Notes: a model not told the origin generated them from the letters alone. A stretch of DNA of 64,000 nucleotides from Asparagopsis taxiformis (GCA_030407315.1 JALQPE010002446.1:40356-104355), one strand, 5' to 3'; positions 21,001 through 30,900 are shown, counted from the stretch's first letter. Numbers and translations: made by a program.

Positions 21001-21753
21001 AAACACCTCGGACTGAACGTTACCGGGAAGTCCCATGAGAGCCTCATCATCCAGATCCTCCAAATCCTCAGGGATATGCACTGTATTGTACTTATCGTAT
21101 TCTGCAGCCTCGATTTCTTCTCGATCGAGTTCTTGCGCATAGACTTCATCTGATCTCTGTTGTTCTAGTTGTGTTGCGAAGCCGGGTGTATCTGAAGATT
21201 TGGGTACAACAGGTTTGGGGTTTCGATCTTGCGGAATATTTGGTTCTATTCTATCCTCATCGTCAGAGAAATCATCACGAGAATCACCTACCCCGCCAGG
21301 TGATGAGTGTTCATTCTCAGTCCCAGTTTCATCTGTCCGGGATTCACCACCAGAAGCTTGGTCGATCTTTTTTTTTCGATTTGCAATCGCCGTTCCGAGA
21401 GCCGTTCTTTTCAACTGATTGACGACCAGCTTTTCGGCAAGACGTCTCAGTTTGGCTGCTTGCTTTTCTCTCTGCGCTCGTCGAATTGCTAGAGTTCGTC
21501 GTTTCAGAGCTGGAGTAGCTCCATCGAAGATTAGGACAGGTTTTACAGCGAGGAATAGAAGTTTTATACATCTCCGAAAAACACCGAGTAGATGTCCATT
21601 CCTCACTTGTGCGCCTTCTGTATCGCGCATGGCCTTCACAAATTGTGTGAGCCAAATCGATATATCAACTGCGACAACCTTATTTCGAACATGTTCGTTG
21701 CTGACACGTTGTCCAACTGGAGAAAGCAGTTCCCAGAGGCCATGAACTCCCAT
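18049..21753 (-). CDS. XPG/Rad2 structure-specific endonuclease (nucleotide excision repair)
   Basis: 1234 residues, the usual size for XPG/ERCC5/Rad2/UVH3. The enzyme makes the 3' incision in nucleotide excision repair. The N region (1-~100, MGVHGLWELLSPVGQ) carries D30 in VVAVDISIW and D77 in LIFDGATP, the same positions as the catalytic Asp residues of human XPG. The I region begins near residue 905 with LFGIPYLEAPTEAEAQCA (catalytic Glu), ITEDSDAFLFGA (Asp) and LLGSDYTSGVRGVGI (helix-hairpin-helix). A long acidic, Ser-rich spacer (~100-880) separates them, as in other XPG proteins and unlike FEN1. The C-terminus is Lys/Arg- and Glu-rich. Single exon, head-to-head with PHF5A. Confidence 0.95.
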   Translation of the reverse strand: MGVHGLWELLSPVGQRVSNEHVRNKVVAVDISIWLTQFVKAMRDTEGAQVRNGHLLGVFRRCIKLLFLAVKPVLIFDGATPALKRRTLAIRRAQREKQAAKLRRLAEKLVVNQLKRTALGTAIANRKKKIDQASGGESRTDETGTENEHSSPGGVGDSRDDFSDDEDRIEPNIPQDRNPKPVVPKSSDTPGFATQLEQQRSDEVYAQELDREEIEAAEYDKYNTVHIPEDLEDLDDEALMGLPGNVQSEVFKQIKLRQRAKHREEIILKKTDPSEFSRAQIDCFLKNTALNKRISSVRTMINANSGASRRIASDNQRQFVLEEHPDENGSLNEFEDDSDDDVLAGASRVKGNRSPISQPKASDILSRIRAENDHARSYIQWQEPVTRKEARVQRKSDSGVGWAAKVLEKDGGHVLGGRSTTLMTLEKSQYDSDNDSDVFESPTKRYPVNERLQEEKHDQTRDDNDSDSDVEWEDGDDRNNLNLNSSRVGSREIPGYLSGRDIINSDSPPSAPMKPLEDNESDFGDWEDNNTSGMEQNEFIKNDGSNVTRFQDSKGLTEELKPPEAENIEELGSEQEKGTIRLPTATSCDQPNGYTKHDSPDFDKTDSISTCDNNIKNGPFISNPSNLITPDFQESPSAPNDEASVAKNDEGHTDPNLKQMPSNITTAQGMEGEKIMQQRSRNNPLVPKVAQLQKPVDAPKPGLGKCPNRMHPEEADHIKQAISLSSGETANEDPTVYCQVPDGDSKKSEDVKAKGTVKENSSDLSKDGVDEGLRLYRNVDMKKDSGTESSVLPVDTTTRESANSLEKQIYGNEATAVTVSKPSLQGEQQQPAFETDINAIDGTGSLKEEQPPKTKRVSWQGVPSDLDEQRNEDGGSFSMEQAENLRNELEAEAVDLRKKKATQQGFAESLSEEMYAETRDLIKLFGIPYLEAPTEAEAQCAFLNLSNVVDGIITEDSDAFLFGAKVVYRHLFAEGKFAEAYHSTDIESSLGLEREQLIQLALLLGSDYTSGVRGVGIVNSMEILEAFPGPQGLTEFREWTKKITVLDEEPEESVMNGSSLEAVRRRFCWKHRNVKRNWEVREDFPNPAVFDAYMKPAVNESTEKFKWGKVDFNGLAKFCWDKFGWGVDKFEGAVGALREDLEKRNGPQQRRIEEFFRPHRFAKIKSERLQKAVAGIAGEEAKKLMAPLVPRIPKRKSLPVSHIAPEQSDEEFDEEIMEAVDELEADAMRKRQKL

Positions 21754-22271
21754 TTCGGAACGATATCAACAGGAAAAACTCTGTGCTATCTAGAGTAATT
21801 TGATTTGGGGAACAAGAACAGTAAGAGCTGTTGACTTGGCATAGAACGGCAAAGATATGGATAGAGCAGACGCGACCAGACCTATCAGACAAAATTTCAG
21901 CTGCTTGCTTTCGAGGGCTGTCACACCCAAGCAGAGTTTGCTCATCCAGAACCGCGCAATAGGCCGTTGGTCATCATCAGAAGGAAATGTGAAAGTCGAT
22001 GATAGTCAAACTGTGTGTGCAATTTACCTTCAAGTGCAGCGCTGGCAGAGCATCATGTGACATAGATTTTCGAAAATTTTATTAGAGTCCTTTCTGGCTT
22101 GCGTTTCTGACGGACCGATTTCGAAACCCACCCATCGTCGTCACCATCAGACTTGCCGCACCTTTTTCTCGAGTGTCTTCATTAACCTTCCACCCAGCTA
22201 CTGGGAGTAACAATTATTCCGCAAATATCCCGCGTATTGTATAGAAACAAGTACAATATTGGCCGCTCGAA
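21754..22271. promoter_or_regulatory. Divergent promoter region between XPG and PHF5A genes
   Basis: 518 bp with no supported coding sequence. It holds the promoters of the minus-strand XPG gene and the plus-strand PHF5A gene. AT-rich patches are present (for example around 22060-22085), but I cannot assign a TATA box with confidence. Confidence 0.4.
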
Positions 22272-22706
22272 ATGTCGAGGCACCATCCTGATTTGATAAT
22301 GTGTCGTAAGCAGCCTGGCATAATTGTAGGAAAACTGTGTGAACGATGTGAGGGGAAATGTGTCGTTTGTGATTCACTGGTCAGACCGATGACTCCAGTG
22401 CGCATCTGTGATGAATGCAACTACGGACCATTTCAGGTAAGACTAAAGTTTCGCCTCCAGTTGTAAATCTCTCCTGTCTAACAATATACACTGACAGTGC
22501 TTAATTTCTTCGATCTCAATGCATTATTCACTATACCAACTTATCAGGGAAAATGTGTCGTGTGCGGTAGCCCCGGGGTTGCTGACGCTTTCTATTGCTC
22601 AGAGTGTACTATTCTTGAAAAGGATAGGGACGGATGCCCCAAGATCATCAATGTCGGCACAGCCAAGATTGATCTAGTCTACGAGCGGAAGAAATACAAG
22701 CGATGA
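22272..22706 (+). CDS. PHF5A: PHF5A/Rds3 SF3b splicing factor subunit (one intron)
   Basis: Two exons: 22272-22436 and 22548-22706, giving 107 residues (human PHF5A has 110). The 111-nt intron (22437-22547) starts GTAAGA and ends TATCAG, phase 0, and splits the protein between NYGPFQ and GKCVVC, inside the conserved zinc-knot fold. The product reads [16 protein letters not shown].. [11 protein letters not shown].. RICDECNYG.. [16 protein letters not shown].. [14 protein letters not shown].. YERKKY, matching the family almost residue for residue. PHF5A is a small zinc protein of SF3b that contacts the branch-point adenosine of pre-mRNA. Its presence implies a working spliceosome despite few introns. 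Confidence 0.95.
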
Positions 22707-22903
22707 TAAGGCATTGGTGTCTAGGCCTACATCTTTTAAAATGTTACGAGGTTATGCAGCTGGTGTGCACTGTTCAACCGGATTGCACTATGACAGCATC
22801 GAATACACCTCGGTCCATGTAATTCTAAAACTTTTCTCTCATGCTTTGATCTCCATGGCTTGTGGCATCATGTTTATACAAAGCTGTAGCATAGCCAATA
22901 CAA
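22707..22903. other. Intergenic, convergent 3' ends of PHF5A and eRF1 genes
   Basis: About 200 bp, no gene seen. It serves as the 3' flank for both neighbours. Confidence 0.4.
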
Positions 22904-24232
22904 TTACGCAAGGAGATCCTCCCAGTCTTCGTCCTCATCTGGTTCTTCGTAAGCTTCAAAGTTGACTTCATAGCGCATCAACCCCCCAATTCCTCCAAAG
23001 CCTTGCACAAACTGGGCACCTTCTTGAGATCGATCGGTGATAAATTCTAGAGTTGTTCCAAAGTCTTTGTAGTGTGCAGCAAGCCAATCTACGAAGAGTT
23101 CTTGCTCGCGCGACTCCAATTCAACGTTTGTTTCAGTATCAACAAAATTAGACATATCCCGCATCTGCTCCTTGCTGAGAATTTTGACTGTTACTTCGTT
23201 GGTTTGTGGATTCACAAGCTCAACTCTCATATGCTCCATGTTCTCCCAGGTGATGAGAATTTCAACTGCGCCCTGCTCCAGAGCTCGCATAGTATCCACA
23301 ACTCCAAAGCAATACTTATTGGTATCCTTCGAGATTTCGTCAAAGTATCTTTGCACAAGCTTTTTCTCCTGTATGAATTTGACGTTTCCTAACGTCTCTG
23401 CTGACAGATCAATAGCTTGATTGAAGCCGTTCTCCCCACCGTAACTTACATCTACCGTCTTCAACACCTTTGCCTTGAGTCGTTGGTCGAACAGCTCGGA
23501 ATTGTACAAGTCAGTCTTGAAGTCAGCGGACCCAGCTAGAATGAGACCTGTGACGTTCACCTTTTGTCCGTCGGGGATGAATTGCGTTACAGCGTTTTCG
23601 GCAACTTTACGAACAAAGTTGTGTCTCTTCTCCAGCCGGAGACGTGCAAATCGAAGAGCGGACTGTCCTCCTCGACCGTGCTTTTTCGGTAGGTCAACAG
23701 AAAACTTGTGGAGGACGGATCTTGTGTTGCCAGTTAGTAAGCCGAAGAGGGCCCCATTACCATCCATCACAATGAAACCAAATTTCTCATCAGATTCCAA
23801 CAAACTCGCTAGTGCCTCGGTGTGAAATTTGTTATCACAGAGATAAAGGGAAGTGTTAATTGGCTTGAAGGGCTCAAAGTCGACAAGAACTTCACGCTCC
23901 TTGTTCTGGTCGTTCATGATAGTACCGCAGTATATGACGAGTCCATTGGGAGGAACTTTGGGGTAGAGCTTCAATCTTTGTTGTGTTGACGTGATTGCAC
24001 TCAGCACGGATTGTCTGTTGACGCGAGACTTAATATTTGAAGCTGTTCCATATTCGTCACTGAGCATCTTGTTGACACGACTGGTTTGATCACGAGGAGG
24101 AATAATCAAAGAGATCATGCTGGTGCCGTTGCCACGGGCCTGTTCCAAGGCTTTGATCAATTTCTTAATCTTCCATACCTGAACTGCGCGGTCGCCGTCA
24201 TCAGCCTCTTGCCCTTTGTCCTTCTCTCCCAT
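22904..24232 (-). CDS. Eukaryotic peptide chain release factor 1 (eRF1)
   Basis: 442 residues, the normal eRF1 size. All functional motifs are present: NIKS at 66-69 and YLCDNKF at 130-136 (the YxCxxxF motif) for stop-codon recognition, and GGQ at 188-190 for peptidyl-tRNA hydrolysis in the middle domain. The C-terminal domain for eRF3 binding follows and ends with an acidic tail ([13 protein letters not shown]). The unchanged recognition motifs agree with the standard genetic code used throughout this window. Single exon, head-to-head with the KMO gene. Confidence 0.97.
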   Translation of the reverse strand: MGEKDKGQEADDGDRAVQVWKIKKLIKALEQARGNGTSMISLIIPPRDQTSRVNKMLSDEYGTASNIKSRVNRQSVLSAITSTQQRLKLYPKVPPNGLVIYCGTIMNDQNKEREVLVDFEPFKPINTSLYLCDNKFHTEALASLLESDEKFGFIVMDGNGALFGLLTGNTRSVLHKFSVDLPKKHGRGGQSALRFARLRLEKRHNFVRKVAENAVTQFIPDGQKVNVTGLILAGSADFKTDLYNSELFDQRLKAKVLKTVDVSYGGENGFNQAIDLSAETLGNVKFIQEKKLVQRYFDEISKDTNKYCFGVVDTMRALEQGAVEILITWENMEHMRVELVNPQTNEVTVKILSKEQMRDMSNFVDTETNVELESREQELFVDWLAAHYKDFGTTLEFITDRSQEGAQFVQGFGGIGGLMRYEVNFEAYEEPDEDEDWEDLLA

Positions 24233-24611
24233 GGCGTCGAGAAACAGAGGCGGAGAGTTATGAAGTAAAAGTCCGTGAAGTTAGCGGGCCAATCTAAAGT
24301 GCACCAAGCAAGAATACACGGAAGCGTACAGAGTTCGAGGAGGTCGACGTCCTTGTGCCTGGAAGCAGCAGTGTACACAGTGTTGACTGTATAACGCGTG
24401 CTACGCTGTCCCACGACGACAGCGAAACCGCAATCCAATCCACTTATCAAATGCCTTCCATGCGAGTATTTGAAACTGTAATTACTTTCTCCAACTGCTA
24501 ATTATGTATATTCATCTTCATTTGCATCATTTCAGGACGAATGCTCCTCGCGATAACGTGATGCGAACTGATTTCACCTCGAGACTCTCAAATCGATCCG
24601 GCGTTAACAAA
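24233..24611. promoter_or_regulatory. Divergent promoter region between eRF1 and KMO genes
   Basis: Region between the eRF1 start (24232) and the chosen KMO start (24612). In-frame upstream KMO ATGs exist at 24504 and 24561. The first lies in an AT-rich, TATA-like stretch (attatgtatattc), so it is probably promoter or leader. Confidence 0.4.
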
Positions 24612-26006
24612 ATGCACTCGCATGAGAACACTTCCAATCCTCATGTGATCATTGTTGGAGCTGGGTTAGCGGGATGTCTGTCTGCTCTGTTACTTGCCAA
24701 GCATGGATGTTCAATTGATATCTACGAGTATCGCTCGGACATGCGAAAACCAGACGCTCTTCCTGCCGCACACCAGCGTTCGATTAATTTAGCGCTCTCT
24801 ACTCGTGGAATAACTGCTCTCAGACAAGCTGGAATTGCTGATCCCATAATTGAATTGGGCATACCTATGCATGGCCGTTGTGTTCATCATGTGAACGCCA
24901 GTTCTTCTAGCATTGAGTTTCAGCCGTACGGACAGAAGGACCAATTCCTTCTCTCTGTTTCGCGCATCAAGTTGAACCAAGCTCTGCTGGATGCTTGCGA
25001 CAAATTCCCTTCAATTAATATCCATTTCAATACAAAGTGCATTGATATTAACCTGCGAGCACCATCGGTTACACTTCAATCCATCACTGCAGAGCAGATT
25101 GTGGCCACGGCAGACCTAGTAATAGGAGCAGACGGTTCATATTCGAAGGTCAGATCTGCAATGCAGCGTGAAGATCGTTTCAATTATTCTCAAAGTTATG
25201 TTTCCGCAGCCTACAAAGAGCTAAGTATGGTCCGGTCGTCAGTACAAGGTGTCAAGGAGGAAGCAATGCCTGTTGAGTGGCTTCATATCTGGCCGAGGCA
25301 TCGTTTCATGTTAATAGCTCTCCCAAATAATCATCACTCATTTACATGTACCTTATTTATGGACAAGCAAGAAATCGATTCACTGGCAACCGAGCAACAA
25401 ATTGAATTGTTCTTCAAGACTAATTTTCCAGATGCTGTCCAATTGATGCCGTCACTGGTATCTGACTTCAAAACCAATCCAACTACCTCTCTGCTCACCG
25501 TTCGGTGCAACCCATATCATTTTGAAGGAAAAGCTCTCCTCATTGGTGATGCCGCGCACGCAATAGTTCCATTCTACGGTCAAGGCTGCAATGCTGCTTT
25601 CGAGGATTGTAGGCTTCTTGCCGAAGCAATCCACACATATGGTTTGAACAACATTCGACAGGCAGTCATATCATATGCAGACCGTAGAATTGAAAACGCC
25701 AGAACAATCGCAGACCTAGCGCTGGATCATTATGAAGACATGTCGTCCCGAGCTGCCAAACCATTTTTTGTCATGAGAAGACGATTGGAAATCTTGGCAA
25801 ATCGATTCTTTCCAGAATCGTTTCTGCCCCTGTACTCAATGATCTCGTTTTCAAACATTCCTTACGCGGAAGCTGTTCGAAGAGCTGAGCAACAGGACAA
25901 GATAATTGAGAAAAGTTTGCAAGTTTTCGGGACAATATCGGTTGTTGCTTTAGCCGGCACGGCAATAGCATGGAGAAAGCAGTTGTTCCATGCAGCTTCT
26001 GAGTGA
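24612..26006 (+). CDS. Kynurenine 3-monooxygenase
   Basis: 464 residues from the ATG at 24612 (500 from the in-frame ATG at 24504). A flavoprotein hydroxylase that converts L-kynurenine to 3-hydroxykynurenine with NADPH and O2. The FAD-binding fingerprint VGAGLAGC starts ~15 residues from the chosen start. The family-specific QRSINLALSTRG motif, the DLVIGADGSYSKVR motif and the second FAD motif GDAAHAIVPFYGQGCNAAFED follow. A hydrophobic segment at the C-terminus (FGTISVVALAGTAIAWRK) fits the membrane anchor of mitochondrial outer-membrane KMOs. Presence suggests NAD or tryptophan breakdown through the kynurenine route. Convergent with the Sec1 gene, ~107 bp away. Confidence 0.92.
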   Translation: MHSHENTSNPHVIIVGAGLAGCLSALLLAKHGCSIDIYEYRSDMRKPDALPAAHQRSINLALSTRGITALRQAGIADPIIELGIPMHGRCVHHVNASSSSIEFQPYGQKDQFLLSVSRIKLNQALLDACDKFPSINIHFNTKCIDINLRAPSVTLQSITAEQIVATADLVIGADGSYSKVRSAMQREDRFNYSQSYVSAAYKELSMVRSSVQGVKEEAMPVEWLHIWPRHRFMLIALPNNHHSFTCTLFMDKQEIDSLATEQQIELFFKTNFPDAVQLMPSLVSDFKTNPTTSLLTVRCNPYHFEGKALLIGDAAHAIVPFYGQGCNAAFEDCRLLAEAIHTYGLNNIRQAVISYADRRIENARTIADLALDHYEDMSSRAAKPFFVMRRRLEILANRFFPESFLPLYSMISFSNIPYAEAVRRAEQQDKIIEKSLQVFGTISVVALAGTAIAWRKQLFHAASE

Positions 26007-26113
26007 TTTCACTATGGCCTGCTGCGATTAGCTTTGCGAAGAATCTTTACAAACTTCACACTTTCATGAATATTTACTTGAACCTGGTTTACATTTGGCT
26101 GGTATTTAGAACC

Positions 26114-28447
26114 CTACTTTCTCACAAGCCCAAAGAATCGCTTGTGGCGATTCTTCTTATATCCGACAACAACCTCCGCATCCTGTTGGCCCTCTTCGCT
26201 TTCAGTGCTACTGCGATCAGCTCTCGCTCCTGTTCCACCAGGAGAGTCGGCTTGTTCAGCAGCCTTCGCAGCTTTTTTCTGCTTTGCAGCTCCAGCTTGA
26301 AGAGTCCTTGCTTTTGCTGCTCTGGACTGTGCTAGCTCAATTGGGAGAGGTGGAAGCATGATGCGGATTCGCAACACGGGATCTGTTATAGCACTAAGAG
26401 CGTCCATAAATCTCTCCGGGGTCAAAACTTGAGATCCTCCAATAATTATATCTGCTTGTCTTTTGGCACATACTTCGTGCATTGCTTTCACCTCGGCGTA
26501 GCTCACACCGCCCAAGACAAATATCACGTACAGGTGACCGCGTTCAGCCAAACGGGGCGATTGTTCATCTGAAGACCCACCAGACGTCGTTGAGCCATTG
26601 CTCTCGAGGTTTCTTAATAACTTTTTCCCACCCTTTTCAGGTTCATACTTCAACGGAGGATCGTCACTGGCGGGCGTTGAGCTCAGTGATGCAAGAATGG
26701 AATCAACTGAAAGAGAGTTGGTTGAAGGGAATGCAGCTTCGTCCAGTTCTTCGTCTACAAGATCCATCATGACGCTTCGCAGAGGAGGATGATAGCGGGC
26801 AACATCATAAGGATGAGGTTCTTCGGCAGTCAAGCCATGACGTTTCTCACGAGCTTTGTTTTCCTTGACCTGCTGCCTTTGAGCCTGTCTTAGGGCATAC
26901 TTATTCTTGAACATTGCTTTGACAGTGTCGTCTGTATCCAACATGTTGTGCTCTATAGCGTAATTCTCAAAGCCCACACGAGCAGCTTCCAACACTTTTC
27001 GTACGCCTTTGATGGCCGCGGAGTCCCTTGGATCCATACCTTGTAATTGGTCCTTAAACTTGCTTCGCTTCAGCCTGGATTGAAAAGTTCCCGAAGCTGA
27101 TAGCAACGACTTGAGTCCACCGAGGGAGACTAGATCATCCGCAACCACCATAGCAATCATGAGAAGTCGAACACGATGAACGAGAGGAATTTCTGGATCC
27201 GATAGAATGTCTGCCATATTCTTAACCATAGGTTCGGCTCTCATCTTGGTCCCATCAGGATATTTTCCCATGACCAAATCCTGTTCGACCAACGCAAGTT
27301 GTGTCAATTTCAGCTCTGAACAAAGAGATAAACATTGTTTGGCGACACGAATATGCATGGCATATTTATCAGCGAGCATTTGAGAATTGGGCAATGAACG
27401 AACTGCAGCACTCATCTCCTTGATATCAACTGTTCCTGCTTCCTTATCTCGAATTTTATACGCCGCATCCGTCTCAAGGAAGGTCTTGAAACGCGCCTGC
27501 GCCTCCAGCATCGCCTTTTCAATAAATAGACTTCGAATATCACACCAAACAGGGTCCTTTTCTTCATCATCGATCTGAATGGACTCCATTTTCTCCGACC
27601 CTTCCTTTTCCGGCAATTCTACATGAGCACCTCCGGGTTTTCGATAATTCAGCTTTAGAAGATCATGCGCAATAGACTGGTATGAAAACTCATGAACAAG
27701 AGGTGTGACCATGTCTGTCGCTCTATCCAGAATGAGCAATGTGGCCTTTGTCGGTTTATCGGTTTGATCAGGTTGTGCATTTGCATCCTTTGCGGCCTCA
27801 CCTTTTGCAATATCTAATTGTTGCTTGACCAATGTCGCCAGGACACGCGAATTATTGGACGCGGCGTCGTTTCGGACATCCCAATCCACAGTTGGTGCAA
27901 CGAGAGCGCATGCTTCGGCAAGCCTTTCGGAAACAACAGTCATTTCCTGTCGAGTGTCAGCTGAACTCGTTCCATAAATTTGTGGAAGTGAGCTGGCTGG
28001 TCGGTCAAGACTGAACAAACGTGATTCAAGAGCAAGAAATTCAATATTGAGTTCGACGAGCGCCCTGACTCTGCGCAGCAAGGCCGTATTTTGTCGAATG
28101 AGACCCATCTGGAAGTCGGGCAGTCTGCTCGTGAAAAAGAGATGGAATTCCTTGTATTGGGTGGGCGATTCTTGCACGAGATGCTGGATGGACTCGGGTG
28201 TAGGAGTTATGAAGTATATTGCAGGTAATCGTGGTAGAGCTTCGCGACGCATATCGAGCATTTCGACCACTGTGACACCCTCATTGACGAGGTCATTGAT
28301 TTGCAATGCAGCGGCTAGAATTCGCAATGCGGCTCTATCGACAACGAGTACTTTCCACTTGCTGATTTCCGAGCCGACTTTGCGAATCATTCGATCGAGA
28401 AGTCTGGCTTGCAGAGCGCTTCGAAGGTATCCGTTGTGATTGTTCAT
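26114..28447 (-). CDS. Sec1/Munc18-family vesicle fusion regulator
   Basis: 777 residues from the ATG at 28447 (MNNHNGYLRS). SM proteins bind syntaxin-type SNAREs and control membrane fusion. Visible family sequence: WKVLVVDRAALRILAAAL in domain 1, AIYFITPTPESIQHLV, LLILDRATDMVTPLVHEFSYQS in domain 2 (a hallmark), and near the C-terminus LYVIFVLGGVSYAEVKAMHEV followed by IIIGGSQVLTPERFMDAL. The order and spacing fit Sec1/Munc18/KEULE rather than Sly1, Vps33 or Vps45. Ser-rich and charged insertions around 600-650 and a Lys/Ala-rich C-terminal tail make it longer than the usual ~600-670. The start is supported by a TATA box ~105 nt upstream. Confidence 0.9.
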   Translation of the reverse strand: MNNHNGYLRSALQARLLDRMIRKVGSEISKWKVLVVDRAALRILAAALQINDLVNEGVTVVEMLDMRREALPRLPAIYFITPTPESIQHLVQESPTQYKEFHLFFTSRLPDFQMGLIRQNTALLRRVRALVELNIEFLALESRLFSLDRPASSLPQIYGTSSADTRQEMTVVSERLAEACALVAPTVDWDVRNDAASNNSRVLATLVKQQLDIAKGEAAKDANAQPDQTDKPTKATLLILDRATDMVTPLVHEFSYQSIAHDLLKLNYRKPGGAHVELPEKEGSEKMESIQIDDEEKDPVWCDIRSLFIEKAMLEAQARFKTFLETDAAYKIRDKEAGTVDIKEMSAAVRSLPNSQMLADKYAMHIRVAKQCLSLCSELKLTQLALVEQDLVMGKYPDGTKMRAEPMVKNMADILSDPEIPLVHRVRLLMIAMVVADDLVSLGGLKSLLSASGTFQSRLKRSKFKDQLQGMDPRDSAAIKGVRKVLEAARVGFENYAIEHNMLDTDDTVKAMFKNKYALRQAQRQQVKENKAREKRHGLTAEEPHPYDVARYHPPLRSVMMDLVDEELDEAAFPSTNSLSVDSILASLSSTPASDDPPLKYEPEKGGKKLLRNLESNGSTTSGGSSDEQSPRLAERGHLYVIFVLGGVSYAEVKAMHEVCAKRQADIIIGGSQVLTPERFMDALSAITDPVLRIRIMLPPLPIELAQSRAAKARTLQAGAAKQKKAAKAAEQADSPGGTGARADRSSTESEEGQQDAEVVVGYKKNRHKRFFGLVRK

Positions 28448-28551
28448 TGTGGCGCGAATGCTCGGTCGTGTGTTGGAACGCTCGGTCGTTTGTGAGTTGA
28501 AATAGGTAAAGTGTTGTGTGGGCAAGAGATGGTGTCGTTGTGCGCGTTGGA

Positions 28552-28560
28552 GTTTTATAG
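28552..28560 (-). promoter_or_regulatory. TATA box of the Sec1 gene
   Basis: Minus strand reads ctataaaact, about 105 nt upstream of the ATG at 28447. A second in-frame ATG at 28525 lies only ~27 nt from this box and so would sit at or before the expected transcription start. Confidence 0.45.
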
Positions 28561-28934
28561 CTGAATGGTCGTACTTTCCAACATGTTATTGCTGGTGATT
28601 CGGGTGGTCAATGCAGAAGATGAGTTGATTCGGCAGGTAGCATGACGGCTCGTGTGTGTGTTGCATCGTTCCAAACGCAGACATGTCTTGGCTGTACAAT
28701 GAAGACAGACATGTGCATGACCTGCCGTTTGCGGTTCGATTTCGGCACAGCAATTGCAGCTGACAATGACGTTGAATTATTCCTCAAATCTGATTTTATT
28801 TACACTGTAATCTACACGTCTGAACGTCTGCACCACGAGATTGGTACCTCATCTTTATAGCTGATGATGAGTCACACGGGATCAACAGCGCTAACTACGA
28901 CTCGGCCATTGTTCATCAATAGCGTGATGTAGGG
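28561..28934. other. Intergenic region, no supported gene
   Basis: A 72-codon plus-strand frame (28642-28860) has several Cys residues but no recognisable family and no leader. I do not call it. Confidence 0.35.
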
Positions 28935-29597
28935 TCACCCTTTACCTCGGCGACTTTTAACCTCATCAAACTCATCCCTGCTGAACATCTCAATCTTGTC
29001 ACGTACAATATCACATTGTTTCAAGATGCGTTGCGCCTTCATCACAGCTGATTTGCGCTCGGCTCTCAATACATCACCCGAAACATGCGATGTGCCATCA
29101 ATGGAAACACTATCTAATTTCTCAATCACCTGCATGCATTTCTCCTCGACGCCTTTAGTCCCCAGTACATCTCTCTGCAGAGCCTCTAGCGTCTTCTCAT
29201 AATCCAGGAAACCCATTGTATGTTTGCGAATCTGCTCCTCAACAGCTTTGAGTTCGGCGTCCAATTTGTCTAGTTGTGCGTCCAATTTGCGCACTTTTCC
29301 GAGGGGTGTCGATTCTGATGGGTTGAGGCGCGATTTTGGATTGGCGACTGCCGAGCGTGAGACGGATATCATGGCTATTTTTCCATGCACGACGCCTATG
29401 GAACTTAACGGCGTTTCATCCGGTTGGCTCAACTTGCGACCACCAATAATTATGGTAAATTCATCAGCGGAAAACCCGGTGGTCGAGGAGATGTCTTGCC
29501 GCAGCTGGCCTAAAGTTTCACGCAGCTGAATGACATGTTTGGATCTGCCATGGACGACAGTGATCGATGCTGCGCTCTGTGTGATCTCGCTATCCAT
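28935..29597 (-). CDS. Ubiquitin-like and BAG domain co-chaperone
   Basis: 220 residues. Residues ~10-80 form a ubiquitin-like fold (ASITVVHGRSKHVIQLRETLGQLR.. FTIIIGGRKLSQPDETPLSSIGVVHG). Residues ~105-205 are a helical, charged region matching a BAG domain (KLDAQLDKLDAELKAVEE.. KCMQVIEKLDSVSID.. ERKSAVMKAQRILKQCDIVRDKI). BAG proteins bind the Hsp70 ATPase domain and promote nucleotide release, and the ubiquitin-like part links to the proteasome. The domain order matches human BAG1 and plant BAG1-4. Cytosolic or nuclear. Single exon, downstream of and co-directional with the Mpv17 gene. Confidence 0.85.
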   Translation of the reverse strand: MDSEITQSAASITVVHGRSKHVIQLRETLGQLRQDISSTTGFSADEFTIIIGGRKLSQPDETPLSSIGVVHGKIAMISVSRSAVANPKSRLNPSESTPLGKVRKLDAQLDKLDAELKAVEEQIRKHTMGFLDYEKTLEALQRDVLGTKGVEEKCMQVIEKLDSVSIDGTSHVSGDVLRAERKSAVMKAQRILKQCDIVRDKIEMFSRDEFDEVKSRRGKG

Positions 29598-29775
29598 AGC
29601 TTGGTGGAAGGTGATTCTGTTGGTGTTGCCACGATGGGCGACAAAATTGGAGTGTCGGCGAAATGCTAAAAAGCCAAAAGGGGAAAAACTCGAAAAATTG
29701 AAAATTTAGAATGACAATGCATTATTTGAAAGGTTCAACAAGCTCCGTTATATGAGCTCGTCGTCAAGCAAACGT

Positions 29776-30486
29776 TTATTCGGCTTTCTCGTCCTTTGAT
29801 GCAGCCTGCATCGTTGACAAAAAGGCATTGTATCCGACCTGAATAGTGTTAATGTACAAAATACGCTGCGAGGACGGCACAAATCGGAAGTTGATCACAT
29901 GCGCAAGCGGCCAACTACAAACACACAACAAATCTACGAGTTAGAACACAGCAAGTGGATCGCATTATCGCCAAAAAAATATACTGAAACAACATACACA
30001 GTCCAGTTCACCTTCATAGTCGGCCACAACTTTTCGGAAATCTCTCCCGGAATCTCTGCTGCCTTGCCATCCATGGCCTTCATTGAGCCGAAGAAAACGG
30101 AGGTGAAAATGGGCGCCCAGAGAATTTGATCAATGGCCGTCTTGGTTGCAACTGCGGCAGCAGAAGTAGGAGCAGCGGTCATGATGGTGCGATCCAGGAA
30201 CCCGTACCAGTAATGACCAATAGGTCCATGCAGTGCCAGGCCGAAAGCGCCCATTTTGGCTGTACGCTTGGCGTCCCAGCTTTTCCCTTTTGAAATATCA
30301 GGCGCTTGGGCGACAATATCTCCGAGGACGAAGCCAGTAAGCGACTACGGGAGTGATAGCGGTTAGAATTACGAATCATGTTGAGGAAACGCGTGTGTTC
30401 GAAATTGTGCGACTTACCGTCATCGTTTTGGTCTGCAGCGGTTTGGCTACAAGGGCCGCATTATATCTCGCCCAGATTCCGGACAT
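29776..30486 (-). CDS. Mpv17/PMP22-family membrane protein (two introns)
   Basis: Three exons on the minus strand: 30484-30486 holds the ATG, exon 1 is 30418-30486, exon 2 29998-30344, exon 3 29776-29914, for 184 residues. Intron 1 (30345-30417, 73 nt) runs GTAAGT..TAG; intron 2 (29915-29997, 83 nt) runs GTATGT..TAG. The spliced protein shows the whole family pattern: MSGIWARYNAALVAKPLQTK at the start, GDIVAQ, HGPIGHYWYGFLDR, then across the last junction NWTVWPLAHVINFRFVP and QRILYINTIQVGYNAFLS. Family members form small organelle-membrane channels in peroxisomes, mitochondria or plastids. Four membrane spans are expected. Exon boundaries are mine, read from splice signals and family alignment. 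Confidence 0.9.
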
Positions 30487-30900
30487 TTTCGGTGCACAAT
30501 TGAAGATCGGGGTTGATGCGAATGAATATCAATGGGTCGGTGGGGAAGGCAGGCAAGGCGATGGAGTACGACGGTCGAGTTGAGGTGATTGATATCGAAG
30601 TCGCTAGATTTTCGTTGATAGAATTGCGGATATTTTCTTGGTCACATGTGTTGGCTCGCGATCGATGCCTGCAATCCAAGTTTGCAGTCGTTGGCCTCAT
30701 AATTTTAGTACATTTGCTTCAAAAACGGCCCTGCAGCTATGTATGTGGATGTGATCGTTTGAATACTTGCCAATTAAACAATGCCACTTGGATTGGTTTT
30801 CATTGCTGTACCAATGATGACTACCTTACTCAGCCATTGAGGCCAATTGTGCTGTCCACCCCTTTCATCCAACTCGAGAAGCAACTCGTCTGCACGGAAC
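30487..30900. promoter_or_regulatory. Divergent region between Mpv17 and FSH1 genes
   Basis: About 410 bp between two start codons that face away from each other. No gene seen; promoters of both genes are expected here. Confidence 0.4.
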
